This document shows positions 1 through 8,692 of a DNA stretch of 64,000 nt, piece after piece (position 1 is the first letter of the stretch; every line of letters begins with the position of its first letter). Source of the DNA: Marispirochaeta sp964554875 (GTDB lineage Bacteria; Spirochaetota; Spirochaetia; JC444; Marispirochaetaceae); the NCBI GenBank assembly GCA_964554875.1, contig CAZKQJ010000020.1, forward strand, positions 1 to 64,000. Reading direction: 5' to 3'. The notes beneath the pieces are model-generated. The model did no database searches and was not told the DNA's origin. It saw only the letters and a list, made by a program, of their open reading frames with translations. Position numbers and translations under genes: made by a program.

Positions 1-8
1 AAATATAA

Positions 9-14
9 CCTCCT
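9..14 (-). promoter_or_regulatory. Shine-Dalgarno of a gene that starts beyond the left edge
   Basis: Read on the minus strand this is a perfect AGGAGG, followed by only 8 bases before the window ends. With normal spacing the start codon lies at or just past the edge. It sits downstream of the sigma-54-type promoter at 56-72, so the two together indicate a minus-strand gene off the left end. The gene itself cannot be seen. Confidence 0.55.
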
Positions 15-55
15 GGTAATGGTGTTCAGAATTATCTATGCGTACTATAATCATT

Positions 56-72
56 ATGCAAAATACATGCCA
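56..72 (-). promoter_or_regulatory. Sigma-54 (-24/-12) promoter facing the left edge
   Basis: On the minus strand the sequence reads TGGCAT, five bases, then TTGCAT. This matches the RpoN consensus TGGCAY-N5-TTGCW, with the invariant GG and GC at the right distance. The predicted start of transcription is near position 46, giving a leader of about 40 bases before the Shine-Dalgarno at 9-14. The window also encodes a sigma-54 activator (15446-17416), but nothing here proves that it acts on this site. Confidence 0.7.
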
Positions 73-234
73 GGAAAATATAAAACAGAGACCTATTAAT
101 TGCTTTTCTCACAAACAATTATATATTGTCAACTCAGACCTGCATGTCTCTGTGTTTCATACGTTGCAGGCCGCCTGATCATGCTGCATCATTTGTCGCA
201 CAACGCAACCTTTTGCTCCGATCATTGTGGGAGT

Positions 235-2484
235 TTACAGGTCTTCACTTAACAGTAAAGCCTGTTGTTCCGGCAAAGGACTTTCGTCCACAATCAGTGC
301 GGCGAGACAAAGATACCGTGCCTTGTCAGGAATAGTCCGCCAATCATTTTCCAGATAATGCCTAATATATTCAATGGACAATTCTCTGGTACGATCTCCA
401 GCTTGAGATTCCTGTTCGCCCAGAAACTTAAGAACCATGAAAGGAAAATCCTGTTCCGGGAGACGATCTACCAAACTGCATAAAGCTTCGGAATCGGCGG
501 AATCGGGGATCTCCCCTTTCAGGGCATTCAAGCCCTCCTTCGGATGCTGCAAATAGAGGGAATAATGAGAATAAAACCATGAACCTGTTTGCAATAGTCC
601 GGCGGCACTGAGAATCAGATCGTCAATTATATAAGGATAATGACAGTATGAAATCTTTTCGAAAATATACGGAAGAGCCTCGATGCGCCCTGTAACCTCC
701 AGTGCTTTTATCAGATAAATTATTTCCCGGGGATTCGTATTTCTTTTCAGCAGCTCAAGGACTTTTTCCCATATCCCGTCGGAGCCGAAATATGCAAGGG
801 CAAGGGCAGCCTTACTTTTCAGCAAATAATCCTGTGAATCAAGGGCTTTCGCAAGAGCATCCTCGGCTTCCTGTCTGATTCGCAGGTCCGTACAGCACCC
901 GGATTTAGCCAGATTCCCCAGAATTCGCGCGGCTATGTGAGCCGTCGTATAGGCGTTGTTTCCGACCTGATCGATAAGGAGTCTGAGCGTCTTCTTATCA
1001 GCCCCAAACTGCTCCAATGACATCAGCGTCTCGGTCCGCACAAAGAGACTGGGAGCCTTCAGGCGTTTATGCAGTTCCGAAAGGGTAAGCCTGTCCTTTG
1101 TCCCCCCCATGGCGAGGACTATGCTGCGTTCCTCGTCTTCCGATGTGACCCGCTTAAGCTTGTTCATATAGTACATGGCCTTAAGCCCCCGAGGGCTGAA
1201 TACGGCCCGTATTGCAGCGGGAATTGCGATGCTTCTGGCAGCAGGCAGATATGCCAGTACGACAATATTGGCGATGAAGAACAGACCCGAAACGAGAAAA
1301 TACACGCGAAACGAGATAAGGCTCTGGTTGAAATACCCCTGCAGCCAGCCAAGCAGGAATCCCCCACCCAGGGATCCGATCATACCGAAAAACCCGCGAG
1401 CCATGTTCATAATTATGCCCAGATCAAGATGATCTTCAGGTTTAGTCGTGGACAGAAAGTAGATATCCGCAACAGCGTTGAATCCCCAGTAGGTCATCTG
1501 TTCCAGGAAGAAAGCAGTACACAGAAAGAAAATTGTAAGAATCCAGGATGAAAAAACCGGAGCTGCTATAACCAGGAACAGGAACAACAAGCGCAGAGCA
1601 TTGAAGAAAAAGTATACCGGTCGTGGACCTATACGGTCCGAAAGAAATCGCAGTAAGCCTGCCATGGTCAGTGCTCCGAGGGCACCTGCAACCGTAAAGT
1701 ACACAACCATATTGTCAGGCTGCCCGTAAACATCCTTAGCATAAACAACAATGAAACCAAGGGACATTCCTATGCCGATGTTGCTGAACATGACAAGAAG
1801 AAACAAGCGTGAGAACTCGGGACGGGGAAAAGCCTTCAGCATGTTTCTGAACAATGATTGTGAGGGAGTTTTAGGGCCGCTCCACGGCTCGGGGATTTGA
1901 AGGGTGTAGTATGAAGCAAAAACCCCCGCGATAATTCCTAAAAATATGAATAATCCATACATGAACAAGGGGCTGTCCTTTCCCAGCAACAGCGCCATGA
2001 GCAGTCCCATAGCGATGTGACCGGAGAAAAGGATGATATTATTCATGGAGATAAATGCCGCTCGATCACTGTCTCTGGTTATAAATCCCTGTATGGGTTT
2101 TTCCGCCGCCAGGGCGATACCCTTGAAAAGATTGAACCCGAATACACCGAGACTTATGGTACCCAGGGCAAGTAAAGAGGATTCTCTGATCGCTGGAATA
2201 AGGGTTAACAGTACAGGGGCCATAATAAGGTACCTGGCGAGCCAGAAAAAGCCCTTTGTTTTTACCGCTCCCAAACGTCCGGCAATTCGTCTGCCAAAAA
2301 TACTGAATACAAAAGTGACGGAAGTAAGGGCCGACAAAAAACCAATAAGACGAGTTCCTGCACCCAGACGGATTGCATAGAGGAACAGAATATTACCCGC
2401 CAGCAGACTGATGGATATAACGTTAAAGGCCATGAAGAGATAATAATTCCACTGTGCCCGGCGAAGCTGCCTGTACGTCAACAT
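235..2484 (-). CDS. MFS-type membrane transporter with C-terminal HEAT-like domain
   Basis: 749 residues, far longer than a normal 400-450 residue major facilitator protein. Residues 1 to about 425 form about twelve hydrophobic segments, with a GRRIAGRLG loop after the second that resembles the MFS loop 2-3 motif. From about residue 430 the protein is soluble and made of helical pairs such as LKSKAALALAYFG and YLIKALEVTGRIEAL, which look like HEAT/armadillo repeats. The substrate is not evident. The start at 2484 has only a weak AAGG upstream. It is the last gene of the minus-strand catabolic block, 56 bases after the DapA-like gene, so it may be the export or import partner of that pathway. 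A fused regulatory or scaffolding tail is an inference. Confidence 0.75.
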   Translation of the reverse strand: MLTYRQLRRAQWNYYLFMAFNVISISLLAGNILFLYAIRLGAGTRLIGFLSALTSVTFVFSIFGRRIAGRLGAVKTKGFFWLARYLIMAPVLLTLIPAIRESSLLALGTISLGVFGFNLFKGIALAAEKPIQGFITRDSDRAAFISMNNIILFSGHIAMGLLMALLLGKDSPLFMYGLFIFLGIIAGVFASYYTLQIPEPWSGPKTPSQSLFRNMLKAFPRPEFSRLFLLVMFSNIGIGMSLGFIVVYAKDVYGQPDNMVVYFTVAGALGALTMAGLLRFLSDRIGPRPVYFFFNALRLLFLFLVIAAPVFSSWILTIFFLCTAFFLEQMTYWGFNAVADIYFLSTTKPEDHLDLGIIMNMARGFFGMIGSLGGGFLLGWLQGYFNQSLISFRVYFLVSGLFFIANIVVLAYLPAARSIAIPAAIRAVFSPRGLKAMYYMNKLKRVTSEDEERSIVLAMGGTKDRLTLSELHKRLKAPSLFVRTETLMSLEQFGADKKTLRLLIDQVGNNAYTTAHIAARILGNLAKSGCCTDLRIRQEAEDALAKALDSQDYLLKSKAALALAYFGSDGIWEKVLELLKRNTNPREIIYLIKALEVTGRIEALPYIFEKISYCHYPYIIDDLILSAAGLLQTGSWFYSHYSLYLQHPKEGLNALKGEIPDSADSEALCSLVDRLPEQDFPFMVLKFLGEQESQAGDRTRELSIEYIRHYLENDWRTIPDKARYLCLAALIVDESPLPEQQALLLSEDL

Positions 2485-2540
2485 CCTTATTGTATCCCTG
2501 TGCTCATGTGAGTTTTATGTTCTGTTTTGAAGAGTTTTCT

Positions 2541-3455
2541 TCAAAGCACCCGTAAAAAAGGTTTTACCGAGTCCATAATCCTGTCCAGCATGGAAAAGCT
2601 CAGTTCATCCATTTCCGGCCATCCTGCAGGCCTGCAGCCGGCAAAATCCAGGATCCCACGCTTTTTCAGCATGTACTTGTAGGAGATGATCGGATAGGTT
2701 CCCCCGAATAGAAGTGCCGGCAATACCCTGCTGTGCAGCTCAAAGGCCCCGGAAATATCTCCCTCTTCCAGCAGGTCCCAGACATCGACAATTACATCGG
2801 TAAACTGGCTCGGCGGCATGGTTCCGCAGATTCCGCGCTGATACTCTTCCAGGATATTCCGCGCACCGTTCCCGCCCATTATCCCCTGCAGGCCGGAAGG
2901 GGTTCCGGACGCCATCTCCGTTATCGCCGATATCATGGAATTGGTACGGGGGCTCTCTTCCTTTAAATAGCTTACATTTTCCAGTTCCTGGAGGAGCTTC
3001 ATTATAAAACGGGCACTCATAACCGTCCCCAGGGGAGGAAAGATGTGCTGAATCATTATGGGGATGCCGACAGCGTCGTTGATCAGGCGGTAATAGTCAT
3101 ACAGTTCAGCTTCCGTTACCTTCATTAAGTGCGGGGGAGCTGCTATAATACCATGGGCGCCCGCGGACTGGGCATGCTGTGCAAGCTCGACGGCCGCCCC
3201 GGCATAAGCGGAAGTCACCCCAACTACGACGGGGACCTGTCCATTTACTACCCCCAGGGTTACCTCGACGATCTTCTTCCGCTCCTCGTCGCTTAAAACA
3301 AAGTATTCCGTCGCATAGACCGGAATTACGATTCCATGTGCGCCGCAATCGAGACAGAACCGGACACAACGGCGAATACCCTCGTAATCGACACTCAGAT
3401 CCGGGTGATAGACCGCAGGGGGAATGGTAAAAACTCCGCGAAACTGACCTTCCAT
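2541..3455 (-). CDS. DapA/NanA-family class I aldolase (dihydrodipicolinate synthase-like)
   Basis: 304 residues, the usual size of the family, which forms a TIM barrel and makes or cleaves C-C bonds with 2-oxo acids through a Schiff base. The Schiff-base lysine is Lys165 in VSYLKEES. The catalytic tyrosine that normally follows strand 5 (Y-N) is replaced by Gln136-His137 in IPIMIQHIF. The usual G-T-T/S-G-E loop reads VYATEYFVL. It is therefore unlikely to be the lysine-pathway DapA. Its neighbours are two dehydrogenases, URO-D proteins and a TTT transporter, which suggests a catabolic 2-oxo acid aldolase or lyase. The ATG is preceded by GAGG. Confidence 0.8.
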   Translation of the reverse strand: MEGQFRGVFTIPPAVYHPDLSVDYEGIRRCVRFCLDCGAHGIVIPVYATEYFVLSDEERKKIVEVTLGVVNGQVPVVVGVTSAYAGAAVELAQHAQSAGAHGIIAAPPHLMKVTEAELYDYYRLINDAVGIPIMIQHIFPPLGTVMSARFIMKLLQELENVSYLKEESPRTNSMISAITEMASGTPSGLQGIMGGNGARNILEEYQRGICGTMPPSQFTDVIVDVWDLLEEGDISGAFELHSRVLPALLFGGTYPIISYKYMLKKRGILDFAGCRPAGWPEMDELSFSMLDRIMDSVKPFLRVL

Positions 3456-3497
3456 GTATCCTCATTTTCTATGGTTCTCCGAACAGAAAGAGACTGA

Positions 3498-4343
3498 TTA
3501 CTCCTTCTCCTGCAGGGCATTCAGAACATCCTTTAGGGGCGGAGTGCCTAGGGCATCCTTGAATGCGGAAATCCGCTGGTAAATTATCGCCGCTGCCCGG
3601 TGAAAGCCTCCAGGGATGTCCGCTTTTTCCAGGGTCTCGGCAATCTCGAGCATCTCCCCTTCAAAGCGCCAGGCCTTCGCGGTAACAGTCCGGATACTGT
3701 CGCTGATTTTCTCCGCCTTGTCCGATGCCTCCCGTTCCCACTGTGTCCGGAGTTCCTGAAGAACACCGAGCCTGTCGGCGGCAGCGTTAACGGCGCACAG
3801 CAGGGCAAGAGTCCCCTTGGTATTGGCGGCGTAACACATCTTCAAGGCCGAGGCCTTGCCCGCTTCTCGCCCGATTACATCAGTCAGGAGAGATGTGTCC
3901 GCGAAATAATCAGCGACCCTGTCGGCGCTGTTTCCCGACAGATAGAGCCATGTTCCGCCTTTTGTCCAGGCGGGCCCGCCAATAATGCCGCCGTCGATAA
4001 AATCCGCACCGGAGCCATCGAACAGCGCGGCTATCTCGAGGGCATGATCCGGCGATATTGCGTTGACATCCGCGTAGTTCCCCTGATACGACAAGGCCGC
4101 TACTTCAGCCGCCGTATCCAGGGCTGCATGGGGCGGACATACACTGATGATACACCCGCAGGTGTTGCACATTTCTTCAAGAGAGTCGAGGGGAGTCAGA
4201 CCGTACTTCTCCGCACGCTCCAGGGTTTCGCGGCTTCGACCTTCCGGAACCCAGCATGCCGTATACGCGTTTTGGATGACCGCCGCGGCCAGGGAAACCC
4301 CCATGTTGCCGGGATGCAGAAAACCGATACAATCGTCCTTCAC
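3498..4343 (-). CDS. 6-phosphogluconate dehydrogenase-like protein with DUF1932-type C-terminus
   Basis: 281 residues. The N-terminus carries a Rossmann fold with GFLHPGNMG, the pattern of the beta-hydroxyacid dehydrogenase/6PGDH family. The second half is all-helical and resembles the DUF1932 domain found in NAD(P)-binding phosphogluconate dehydrogenase-like proteins. The start codon is GTG at 4343, preceded by GGGAGG with 7-base spacing. It lies between a 2-hydroxyacid dehydrogenase and a DapA-like lyase, all on the minus strand with short gaps, so an NAD(P)-dependent oxidation in the same pathway is likely. The substrate is unknown. Confidence 0.75.
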   Translation of the reverse strand: MKDDCIGFLHPGNMGVSLAAAVIQNAYTACWVPEGRSRETLERAEKYGLTPLDSLEEMCNTCGCIISVCPPHAALDTAAEVAALSYQGNYADVNAISPDHALEIAALFDGSGADFIDGGIIGGPAWTKGGTWLYLSGNSADRVADYFADTSLLTDVIGREAGKASALKMCYAANTKGTLALLCAVNAAADRLGVLQELRTQWEREASDKAEKISDSIRTVTAKAWRFEGEMLEIAETLEKADIPGGFHRAAAIIYQRISAFKDALGTPPLKDVLNALQEKE

Positions 4344-4375
4344 TGGAAACCTCCCTGCAAAAAAACTGAAATCTT

Positions 4376-5338
4376 CTACTCACGCTCCGGTACAACCACA
4401 GGAAATTTGGGCTGTACCCCCTTCATAACATCTTCAATGCCCCTGACCGCATCCATTGAGAGCCTCACGGCCGCTTCCTGGGTAAGCCCGGCGTTATGGG
4501 GAGAGAGGATAACCTTATCGAGAGAAAAGAGGGGATTATCATCCGCAGGAGGTTCGGGATTGAATACATCCAGGGCAGCCCCGGAAATCTCACCGGACCG
4601 AAGTGCTTCGACGAGTTCGGCTTCCCGGACAAGTTTTCCCCGACCGCAGTTGATAAGATAAGCGCTCTGTTTCATGAGTTTGAACTCAGCGGCACCTACA
4701 CCCTCCAGGGTCTCATCGGTAACAGGAACGTGCAGACTGACAAAGTCGGCCGTCCTGAACAGATCCTCCCGGCTCTCAAGCAGCTCGATACCTTCAGTAA
4801 TGCGCTCCTTGTCGGCATAGGGATCATAGGCCGTTACCTTCATATCCAGTCCATGTATTGCCTTCCGGGCAACTTCCGAACCTATCTTTCCGAGCCCCAG
4901 AAGCCCCAGGGTTTTTCCAGCCAGATCAAAACCGATCTCCCGGTTGCGGAACTCGAAATCTCCGGTCCTGGTGGCCAGGTCCCCGCGGTAGAAGTTCCGG
5001 GCGCAGGCGATGATAAACCCGATGGTGTGTTCGGCCACCGTGGTAATATTCGCCACTGGTGAGTTGACTACCCAGATCCCAAGCTGCTTTGCTGCAACGA
5101 GGTCAACATTATCCACACCGACTCCGTAACGGGCGATTACCTTCAGCCTTCCCGCAGCTTCGAGGACCTCCCGATCGATGACAGCCGTCCGGAGATAGAG
5201 GGCTTCGCAATCCGCAATCTCCGCTTTCAGGGTATCCCTGTCTATTCCCGATCCCATCTTTATTTCACAGCCCAATTCACGCAGATAATCGAGTCCTGAT
5301 TTATCCACCGTCTGCGGGACCAATACCTTGTATGCCAT
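4376..5338 (-). CDS. D-isomer-specific 2-hydroxyacid dehydrogenase (phosphoglycerate dehydrogenase-like)
   Basis: 320 residues and a full-length catalytic core without the ACT domain of many SerA proteins. The nucleotide fold GLLGLGKIG lies near residue 145, followed by the family signature NCGRGKLVREAELVEAL and the catalytic His in SPHNAG. The enzyme should interconvert a D-2-hydroxy acid and a 2-oxo acid using NAD(H). The absence of serine-biosynthesis neighbours and the presence of two carboxylate transporters and a DapA-like lyase point to catabolism. The ATG has GGAGAAG upstream. Confidence 0.85.
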   Translation of the reverse strand: MAYKVLVPQTVDKSGLDYLRELGCEIKMGSGIDRDTLKAEIADCEALYLRTAVIDREVLEAAGRLKVIARYGVGVDNVDLVAAKQLGIWVVNSPVANITTVAEHTIGFIIACARNFYRGDLATRTGDFEFRNREIGFDLAGKTLGLLGLGKIGSEVARKAIHGLDMKVTAYDPYADKERITEGIELLESREDLFRTADFVSLHVPVTDETLEGVGAAEFKLMKQSAYLINCGRGKLVREAELVEALRSGEISGAALDVFNPEPPADDNPLFSLDKVILSPHNAGLTQEAAVRLSMDAVRGIEDVMKGVQPKFPVVVPERE

Positions 5339-5357
5339 TACTTCTCCATGTCTCAGT

Positions 5358-6551
5358 CTAGTTACTATCTCCGCCGAAATACTCCAGCGCCAGGGATTCC
5401 CACATTTTTATCTTCTCCAGCTGGGCCTCAAGGTCATCCCCCTGAGGCATCAGGGCGTCCGCCCGTACCGAGAAATTCCCATGGGGGCATTTTTTTACAA
5501 TGTCTTCCAGTTTCGCTCTCATCCGGGTTTCAGTTGCCATCACAACATCATTGACAGGATGCAGGCATATCTCCAGGGCCGTTGAATCTCCAAAGATCAG
5601 GTCTGCTTCCTCGTAGGATGTCCAGGGACCGATATGAACTACATCCAGGTTCGGCAGATTATTGATGGCGGGCAGAAAAGCCGTAATATTCCCGCAGCTG
5701 TGCCAGTAGCGCACCCCTCCGTACTCATCGGCAAGCTCCTTCTCGTAGGGAAAAATCAGATCGTCATATATTTTCGGACCGATGGAAGGACAGTCGATCT
5801 CGTCGTTGAAGAGTTTGATCCTGGAAGGCTCTTCTCCGGTAAACCTGCTGCGTTCCGCGGTCCAGGCCTTCTCCGCGTCCACGATAAAACGCATCAGGCG
5901 GTGTACCGATTCAGGGTCCGTCAGCACTTCGCAGAACAGATCCGAGATTCCCCTGAGATGCACCGCCATGCAGAATGGCCCCCGGGCCAGCTCGGGAAAC
6001 ATGACCTTCATGCGCCCGTCGGCCACTTCGTTCATGACTTCATAAAACTCGTGAACCCTGGGCATCAGGCCGCTGGTATAAAAATCCGGCGGCCTCAATC
6101 TCTGGATATCATCAAGGGACTGCAGGACCGGACCTTTAATCCATCCCTCTTTATGCTCCTGCCATTCAACCTCGCTGCCGAAGAGGCTCAGTTCAGTAAT
6201 GACGCCGAACCAGATATAGAGTTCATCGGTGTAGACATAGTTGTCCCGATACATCGCATAGTGTTTCAGATTTCGCAGAAGCTGGAACTCCATATGAGTA
6301 TAGGGATCACTGTAATAGTCAATCAGATTGGTATTCCCTGTGAGCTTGCGCCACAGGGAAATATCCAGCTCCACGACAAAGGGAACACGCCCACCACTTC
6401 TTGAGGGTACAAAGCCTCTGGGTTTGTCGCGGTTCCATCCGCTGTGTTCTTTCCACAAGGAAGCGTTTTGCAGGTTACGGGGACTGTTCACAATCTCCAG
6501 ATATCTGTCCATCAGATCCCGAATGGCACGGACCCTCACTCCAGGTATCAT
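5358..6551 (-). CDS. Uroporphyrinogen decarboxylase (URO-D) family protein, putative methyltransferase
   Basis: 397 residues. It has the URO-D superfamily barrel and belongs to the branch related to MtaA/CmuA methyltransferases rather than to haem synthesis. The segment YWHSCGNIT carries a His-x-Cys-Gly motif like the zinc site of cobalamin or methyl-thiol methyltransferases. No corrinoid-binding protein was seen nearby. It lies between TctA and the 2-hydroxyacid dehydrogenase on the same strand. A second, diverged URO-D protein occurs at 9900-10910. The activity is unknown, and demethylation or decarboxylation of the imported acid is a guess. Confidence 0.75.
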   Translation of the reverse strand: MIPGVRVRAIRDLMDRYLEIVNSPRNLQNASLWKEHSGWNRDKPRGFVPSRSGGRVPFVVELDISLWRKLTGNTNLIDYYSDPYTHMEFQLLRNLKHYAMYRDNYVYTDELYIWFGVITELSLFGSEVEWQEHKEGWIKGPVLQSLDDIQRLRPPDFYTSGLMPRVHEFYEVMNEVADGRMKVMFPELARGPFCMAVHLRGISDLFCEVLTDPESVHRLMRFIVDAEKAWTAERSRFTGEEPSRIKLFNDEIDCPSIGPKIYDDLIFPYEKELADEYGGVRYWHSCGNITAFLPAINNLPNLDVVHIGPWTSYEEADLIFGDSTALEICLHPVNDVVMATETRMRAKLEDIVKKCPHGNFSVRADALMPQGDDLEAQLEKIKMWESLALEYFGGDSN

Positions 6552-6578
6552 AAGACCCCCTTCTTTGTGTCCATACCG

Positions 6579-8090
6579 CTAATTCTTGATCTGTTTATTG
6601 AACTTGTTAAGGAAAATAACAAAGACCACTGCCAGCACCAGGAAAACGAGGCTGTCAATTTCCGTGAAAAAGATCAGCGGGTTGTTCTGTGAAATGGAAA
6701 GGACCCGGCGAAAGTATTCCTCGAACAAGGGACCCAGCAGCACAGCCAGGATAAACGGTACAACAGGGTATTTCTGGGCCCGCAGAAAAAAGACCAGCAC
6801 CCCCACTCCAAGGGCCACGAACATCTGAAACACCGTATAGGTCGATGCAAATGCACCGGTCAGGGAAATGGCAGCGATGCTCGAATAGAGGACCAGGCGG
6901 TTAATCTTCACAATCTTGATGTAGTAGGGCCCGAGCAGAAAGAGAGACAAAGGTACCAGAACGACCGCCGCGAACAGCAGCGCCGCGTACATGGGAGCCA
7001 CCAGGTAGAGCTGTTTGGAAAGGATCTCCGGACCGGGAATAACACCGTAGACCATCAGCACCCCGAGAACAATGGCTGTTACACCGTCACCGGGAATACC
7101 GAAGGTAAGCATCGGCACCAGGGCTCCTCCGCAGACCGCGTTATTGGCTGCTTCGGCGCAGGCGATTCCCTCGTAATGACCTGTTCCGTAAAGCTCCGGA
7201 TGTTTGGAAGAACGTTTACCCTCCGCATAGGAAACAAAAGCCCCCATGCTGCCGCCGGCCCCGGGAAGGACGCCGATAAAATACCCGATAACAGCGCTTT
7301 TTAAGTAACGCCAGATTCCCACGGACTTGACCTGCTCCCAGGGAGGCAGGAAATCACGCCGTTTGATTTTCAGTCCCGAGGCCTCATCGGACATACGATT
7401 AAAATCGGCGTTGCTGATGGTCGACTGGGTCAGAAGCTCTGCGATAGCGAAGGACCCGATTATTACCGGGACAAAATCGAAACCGTCCAGAAGGGCCACA
7501 GTACCGAAGGTAAAACGCTGGGTGGGGCGGACGACACCCATGCCAAAGGTTGCCAGGGCCAGTCCCAGGATGATCATGAAGGCGGACTTGGGCCAGCGCT
7601 TTCCATCCAGGGAAGCTATTACAATGAAGGCGAAAAGGATAAGCGAAGCCTTCCCCGGAGTACGGATCATCAGGGCAAGTTTCATTGCCAGAGGCGACAC
7701 GGCAATCAGCAGCAGCACACCGATGGTACCGCCGATGGCGGAAGCCAGGGTCGCGTGGCCCAGGGCCCGGGCCCCGAGACCCTTCTTCATCATTTCGTGG
7801 CCGTCAAGACCGGTCATGGCCGCCGAAGGCGCGCCGGGAATATTTATGGTTATCGCGGTTATACTGCCGGAGTACATTCCTGCCATGTAAATTCCCATGC
7901 ACATAAAGAGCGCCGCGTTCATGGACATGCTGTAGGTCATCGGCAGAAGCAGTACGATGGCCAGAGTAGCGGTCAAACCGGGAATCGACCCGAAGATTAC
8001 CCCCACGCCGAATCCGACCACCAGGGTAAACAGGAGTATGGGATCGGCCAGAAGGGTGAAGGACTGCAGAATTTGCGTAAAAGTTGACAT
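6579..8090 (-). CDS. tctA: TTT transporter large permease TctA
   Basis: 503 residues with about twelve hydrophobic segments. The conserved PGLTATLAIVLLLPMTY and GIPGDGVTAIVLG regions are typical of the large membrane subunit of tripartite tricarboxylate transporters. With TctB and TctC upstream on the same strand it forms a complete proton- or sodium-driven carboxylate importer. Gene order C-B-A with small gaps indicates one transcript. The start ATG has GGGGAGAAG upstream. The substrate cannot be read from the sequence. Confidence 0.93.
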   Translation of the reverse strand: MSTFTQILQSFTLLADPILLFTLVVGFGVGVIFGSIPGLTATLAIVLLLPMTYSMSMNAALFMCMGIYMAGMYSGSITAITINIPGAPSAAMTGLDGHEMMKKGLGARALGHATLASAIGGTIGVLLLIAVSPLAMKLALMIRTPGKASLILFAFIVIASLDGKRWPKSAFMIILGLALATFGMGVVRPTQRFTFGTVALLDGFDFVPVIIGSFAIAELLTQSTISNADFNRMSDEASGLKIKRRDFLPPWEQVKSVGIWRYLKSAVIGYFIGVLPGAGGSMGAFVSYAEGKRSSKHPELYGTGHYEGIACAEAANNAVCGGALVPMLTFGIPGDGVTAIVLGVLMVYGVIPGPEILSKQLYLVAPMYAALLFAAVVLVPLSLFLLGPYYIKIVKINRLVLYSSIAAISLTGAFASTYTVFQMFVALGVGVLVFFLRAQKYPVVPFILAVLLGPLFEEYFRRVLSISQNNPLIFFTEIDSLVFLVLAVVFVIFLNKFNKQIKN

Positions 8091-8108
8091 TGTTTCTTCT
8101 CCCCTGAG

Positions 8109-8600
8109 TTAAAGAATAAGACCGAAGAAGATCTTATCAAACTGGACTTTGAAGATTACCGCGTACAGCAGATAAATGACCGCGGTAATTATTACCGAGT
8201 AGATGAATTTTCTGAAAAGCTGACGGACCTCATCGTCAAAAAAAACCATGAACAGGAATACATATCCCAGCATGGAGGGGATGAGACCGATATAGTAGAA
8301 AGCAACAATATAGGCAAACGAGACAATCGAAAGAATGAACGGAGTAGAAACAACCTTGAAAGGTTTCTGTTCCGCCCCGCCGTGTTCCTTCCTGACTTCC
8401 TGAACCGCATCGAAAAGGATTTTCGCCCCCAGGGGAACACCAATAAGCCCCAGGATGAGAGGAAAGAAGGCTTCTCCCGTCTTGTTCCCCACAAAGAACG
8501 TCCCCATTTCGATAGCCAAAGTCAGATAGCCCATCATGGCCAGCAGCATTACCGCCGGCACTACAACTTTCACGCGCAGATACGGACTGCGGATTTCCAT
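8109..8600 (-). CDS. tctB: TTT transporter small permease TctB
   Basis: 163 residues with four hydrophobic segments, the size and pattern of the poorly conserved small subunit of tripartite tricarboxylate transporters. It is placed between TctC and TctA, where the family is always found. The start ATG is preceded by GAGGAAGG. The identification rests mainly on topology and position. Confidence 0.88.
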   Translation of the reverse strand: MEIRSPYLRVKVVVPAVMLLAMMGYLTLAIEMGTFFVGNKTGEAFFPLILGLIGVPLGAKILFDAVQEVRKEHGGAEQKPFKVVSTPFILSIVSFAYIVAFYYIGLIPSMLGYVFLFMVFFDDEVRQLFRKFIYSVIITAVIYLLYAVIFKVQFDKIFFGLIL

Positions 8601-8692
8601 ATTTGACCTTCCTCTGTTTCAGGATAATTATGCAGACAGCGCCCCCTAGGGGGCGCCGTTTTCTCTTAACCTTTACATACGATGCGGCAGGC

